A DNA stretch of 64,000 nucleotides, from positions 930,001 to 994,000 of the forward strand of contig CP073750.1 in NCBI GenBank assembly GCA_024398135.1. Direction: 5' to 3'. Below, one piece after another: positions 62,313-64,000 of the stretch. The notes under the pieces were generated by a model, which was given only the letters and a program-made list of their open reading frames with translations, ran no database searches and had not been told where the DNA came from. Every line of letters starts with the position of its first letter. The first letter of the stretch is position 1. The stretch is from a bacterium SCSIO 12643. GTDB taxonomy: Bacteria; Bacteroidota; Bacteroidia; Flavobacteriales_G; Salibacteraceae. The position numbers were made by a program, and so were the translations under genes.

Positions 62313-64000
62313 CTATTTCACGACAATAAACTTTGCATGCTGCTCAAAGCTTCCCATTCTTAAAGAAACAAAGTATGTTCCAGCAGGCATATCAATTGAA
62401 TTGATCTCATAGCTCACATTTCCTTTAGCAAAGTTTTTCTTCTCATTTCTAACTACTTTTCCTGAGATATCGTAAATCATTACGTTTACGGAACCATTTA
62501 CCGGCATATCAAAAGTCAATTTAGACACCAAACTCACCGGGTTCGGATACAATTTCACATTACTAATTTCTTTATCATCACCAAAATCAACCCAGTCATC
62601 ATTATCTCCAACGCTTACCAAATCTCCACTTGTCCAAATTCCCCTACCAAAAGTTCCGATGTAAAAACGTCCGTAGTTTAATGCTTCATCATATGACAAT
62701 CTTTGCTGTTTCACATCCATTACAGGCACATTACCAACTCCATTACTTTGTTGGGTCCATGTTGGACTTACTCCAGATACATCTTCAGAATACCATACTC
62801 CTAATTCTGTTCCTAAAACAACTTGTTCCGGCTTATTTACATTATACTCTGGATCATACACCGGGAAATCCGGTAAATCACCTTGTAAATTTCTATCTGG
62901 AGAAAACCCTGTCGAAGATTCTGCTGCAGTCAATTCATATACGTGATTCGCTACACCATAACCTCCGGTCGTTACCAACAATTTCTCCGGATCAGTCGGG
63001 TGAATACAAATACCAGAAACCGCAGAAGTTCCATTAAAAATATCTGTTTTTGTTAGTACATCATTCGGATTTACGTCCATATAAAAATCATTTAATCCAG
63101 AAATCCTCGTAACTCTCCCATTGTATCCACCGATATATAAGTGATTTCCATCTTTAGAAAATTCGAAACATGAAGGTGTCGTTGAACTGATATTTACCCA
63201 GGTAGGCATTTGCAAAGGAAAATACAATGCTTCTCTGGTAATATTAAATCCACCGTTCATAGAAACTACCAATAATGATTGAACAGGATCCTGAACTTTT
63301 ACAGAATCTGTAGTTGTTAATCCGGAAGTTAGGACATACGGAAATGTCACTCCCTGATTCTGACTAATCAACATAATGGTATCTCCGGAGTCAAAACTTA
63401 CATTAAAGACACTATTCACAGAAGAACCTACAGGTGGAGCGAAAGACCAACGAATGCTATACGCTCCGGTGTTATAATCGATTGTTCCCACACTATCTCC
63501 AAAGCTTTTAAGTACTCCCTGAACATCGCTATCCGTTGCAACTTGTCCACCGGCAATATCCTCAAACCTTACCTGACCCGGTACGATTTTAGCTGATGTC
63601 TGTAATTTTCTTAATGTTCCAGAATATAATTTTTTATTTCCATCACCGGTCCCAATTGAAAATCTGGATGTGTCATTTGTAAATACAACAGAATCTTTAC
63701 TTGTTACATCATTTTTAGATTCCCATTCCTGAAGCACGGTATAAAAAGGCGAAGAAGCTCCAGTTCCCATTGGATGAATGATCCCACCCTGACTCGGATT
63801 TTGATACGACCCTCTCGCCACCAATCCGTATTGACTGGTTGCAAAACCAACATCACCAATATTAGAAATAGCACAATCAAAACCATCATTTCCATACACT
63901 GATATTCCATCTTTAGCAGCAGGTCCTACTAATGTCGGATCCAATAAATGTGATCCGTTATCCTGCGTTCCTCCCATCACTTGTCCTCCTGTTGAAGTCG
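62313..64000 (-). CDS. T9SS-exported BNR/sortilin-like protein, partial (5' end beyond window)
   Basis: The C-terminal 562 or so codons of a paralog of the protein at 58908-62003. The reading frame continues to the window edge without a stop, and the region before MMGGTQDNG matches GGQILGGTQDNG of the neighbour, so the internal Met at 63980 is not the start. The order of domains and the T9SS sorting domain (LYPNPVSLVSKLTF, VMIYDISGKVV, MPAGTYFVSLRMG) are the same. The two proteins are nearly identical over long stretches, showing a tandem duplication. Confidence 0.85.
   Translation of the reverse strand, partial: TSTGGQVMGGTQDNGSHLLDPTLVGPAAKDGISVYGNDGFDCAISNIGDVGFATSQYGLVARGSYQNPSQGGIIHPMGTGASSPFYTVLQEWESKNDVTSKDSVVFTNDTSRFSIGTGDGNKKLYSGTLRKLQTSAKIVPGQVRFEDIAGGQVATDSDVQGVLKSFGDSVGTIDYNTGAYSIRWSFAPPVGSSVNSVFNVSFDSGDTIMLISQNQGVTFPYVLTSGLTTTDSVKVQDPVQSLLVVSMNGGFNITREALYFPLQMPTWVNISSTTPSCFEFSKDGNHLYIGGYNGRVTRISGLNDFYMDVNPNDVLTKTDIFNGTSAVSGICIHPTDPEKLLVTTGGYGVANHVYELTAAESSTGFSPDRNLQGDLPDFPVYDPEYNVNKPEQVVLGTELGVWYSEDVSGVSPTWTQQSNGVGNVPVMDVKQQRLSYDEALNYGRFYIGTFGRGIWTSGDLVSVGDNDDWVDFGDDKEISNVKLYPNPVSLVSKLTFDMPVNGSVNVMIYDISGKVVRNEKKNFAKGNVSYEINSIDMPAGTYFVSLRMGSFEQHAKFIVVK

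Noticed and set aside
62630-63037. 135-codon plus-strand frame inside the truncated T9SS gene
   Set aside because: Antisense shadow; the matching stretch of the neighbouring paralog does not keep it as an open frame of the same length.

Overview
The window looks like a chromosomal segment of a free-living Bacteroidota, most likely order Flavobacteriales. The evidence is AT-rich DNA, many lipoproteins with short signal peptides, several secreted proteins with type IX secretion (T9SS) C-terminal sorting domains, a menaquinone pathway, and promoters of the Bacteroidota type (TAnnTTTG at -7, TTG about 19-23 bases upstream). I see no rRNA, CRISPR array, insertion sequence or phage module. Calls come from reading motifs; no database search was run.

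Layout. 0.1-9.1 kb: nucleoside transporter, DUF3298-type lipoprotein, thyA-folA, an unknown lipoprotein, and two peptidases (Dcp-like M3, PepD-like M20). 9.2-18.1 kb: rarA, a three-gene envelope operon (lipoprotein, beta-barrel-like protein, T9SS repeat protein), menC-menE, and a small membrane histidine kinase. 18.1-24.0 kb: rluD-type pseudouridine synthase, T9SS protein, PASTA protein, ddl and rdgB. Between rdgB and a Gfo/Idh oxidoreductase (24.0-24.2 kb) lies an unannotated structured RNA with a strong terminator, which I interpret as a candidate 6S RNA. 25.3-27.2 kb: nucleoside phosphorylase and a SirB1/transglutaminase-like protein.

27.2-45.6 kb is a surface polysaccharide locus in two divergent halves. 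The leftward half holds the priming sugar transferase, an aminotransferase, two O-antigen polymerase/ligase-like membrane proteins and a GT2 glycosyltransferase, with a Wzz-like gene on the opposite strand. The rightward half is a tightly packed operon: gmd, neuB, neuD-like, TIM-barrel isomerase, perosamine-synthase-like aminotransferase, neuA, Gfo/Idh, GSA-type aminotransferase, SDR, a sialyltransferase-like protein, Wzx flippase, LbH acyltransferase and a FemAB/GNAT-like protein. It encodes synthase and CMP-activation steps for a nonulosonic (sialic/legionaminic-like) acid, but lacks a recognisable hydrolysing UDP-GlcNAc 2-epimerase. The sugar is therefore either supplied partly from elsewhere or made by an unusual route.

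45.6-58.8 kb is mostly housekeeping: polysaccharide deacetylase, radC, rpsT, tRNA-Glu, proS, a coiled-coil protein whose zinc ribbon has lost all four cysteines, Nif3, lpxK, a purine nucleoside phosphorylase with Asp at the base-recognition position, gatB, a TlpA-like thioredoxin and a PP2C-like phosphatase. 58.9-64.0 kb holds two tandem, closely related large T9SS proteins with BNR/sortilin-like repeats; the second runs off the window edge.
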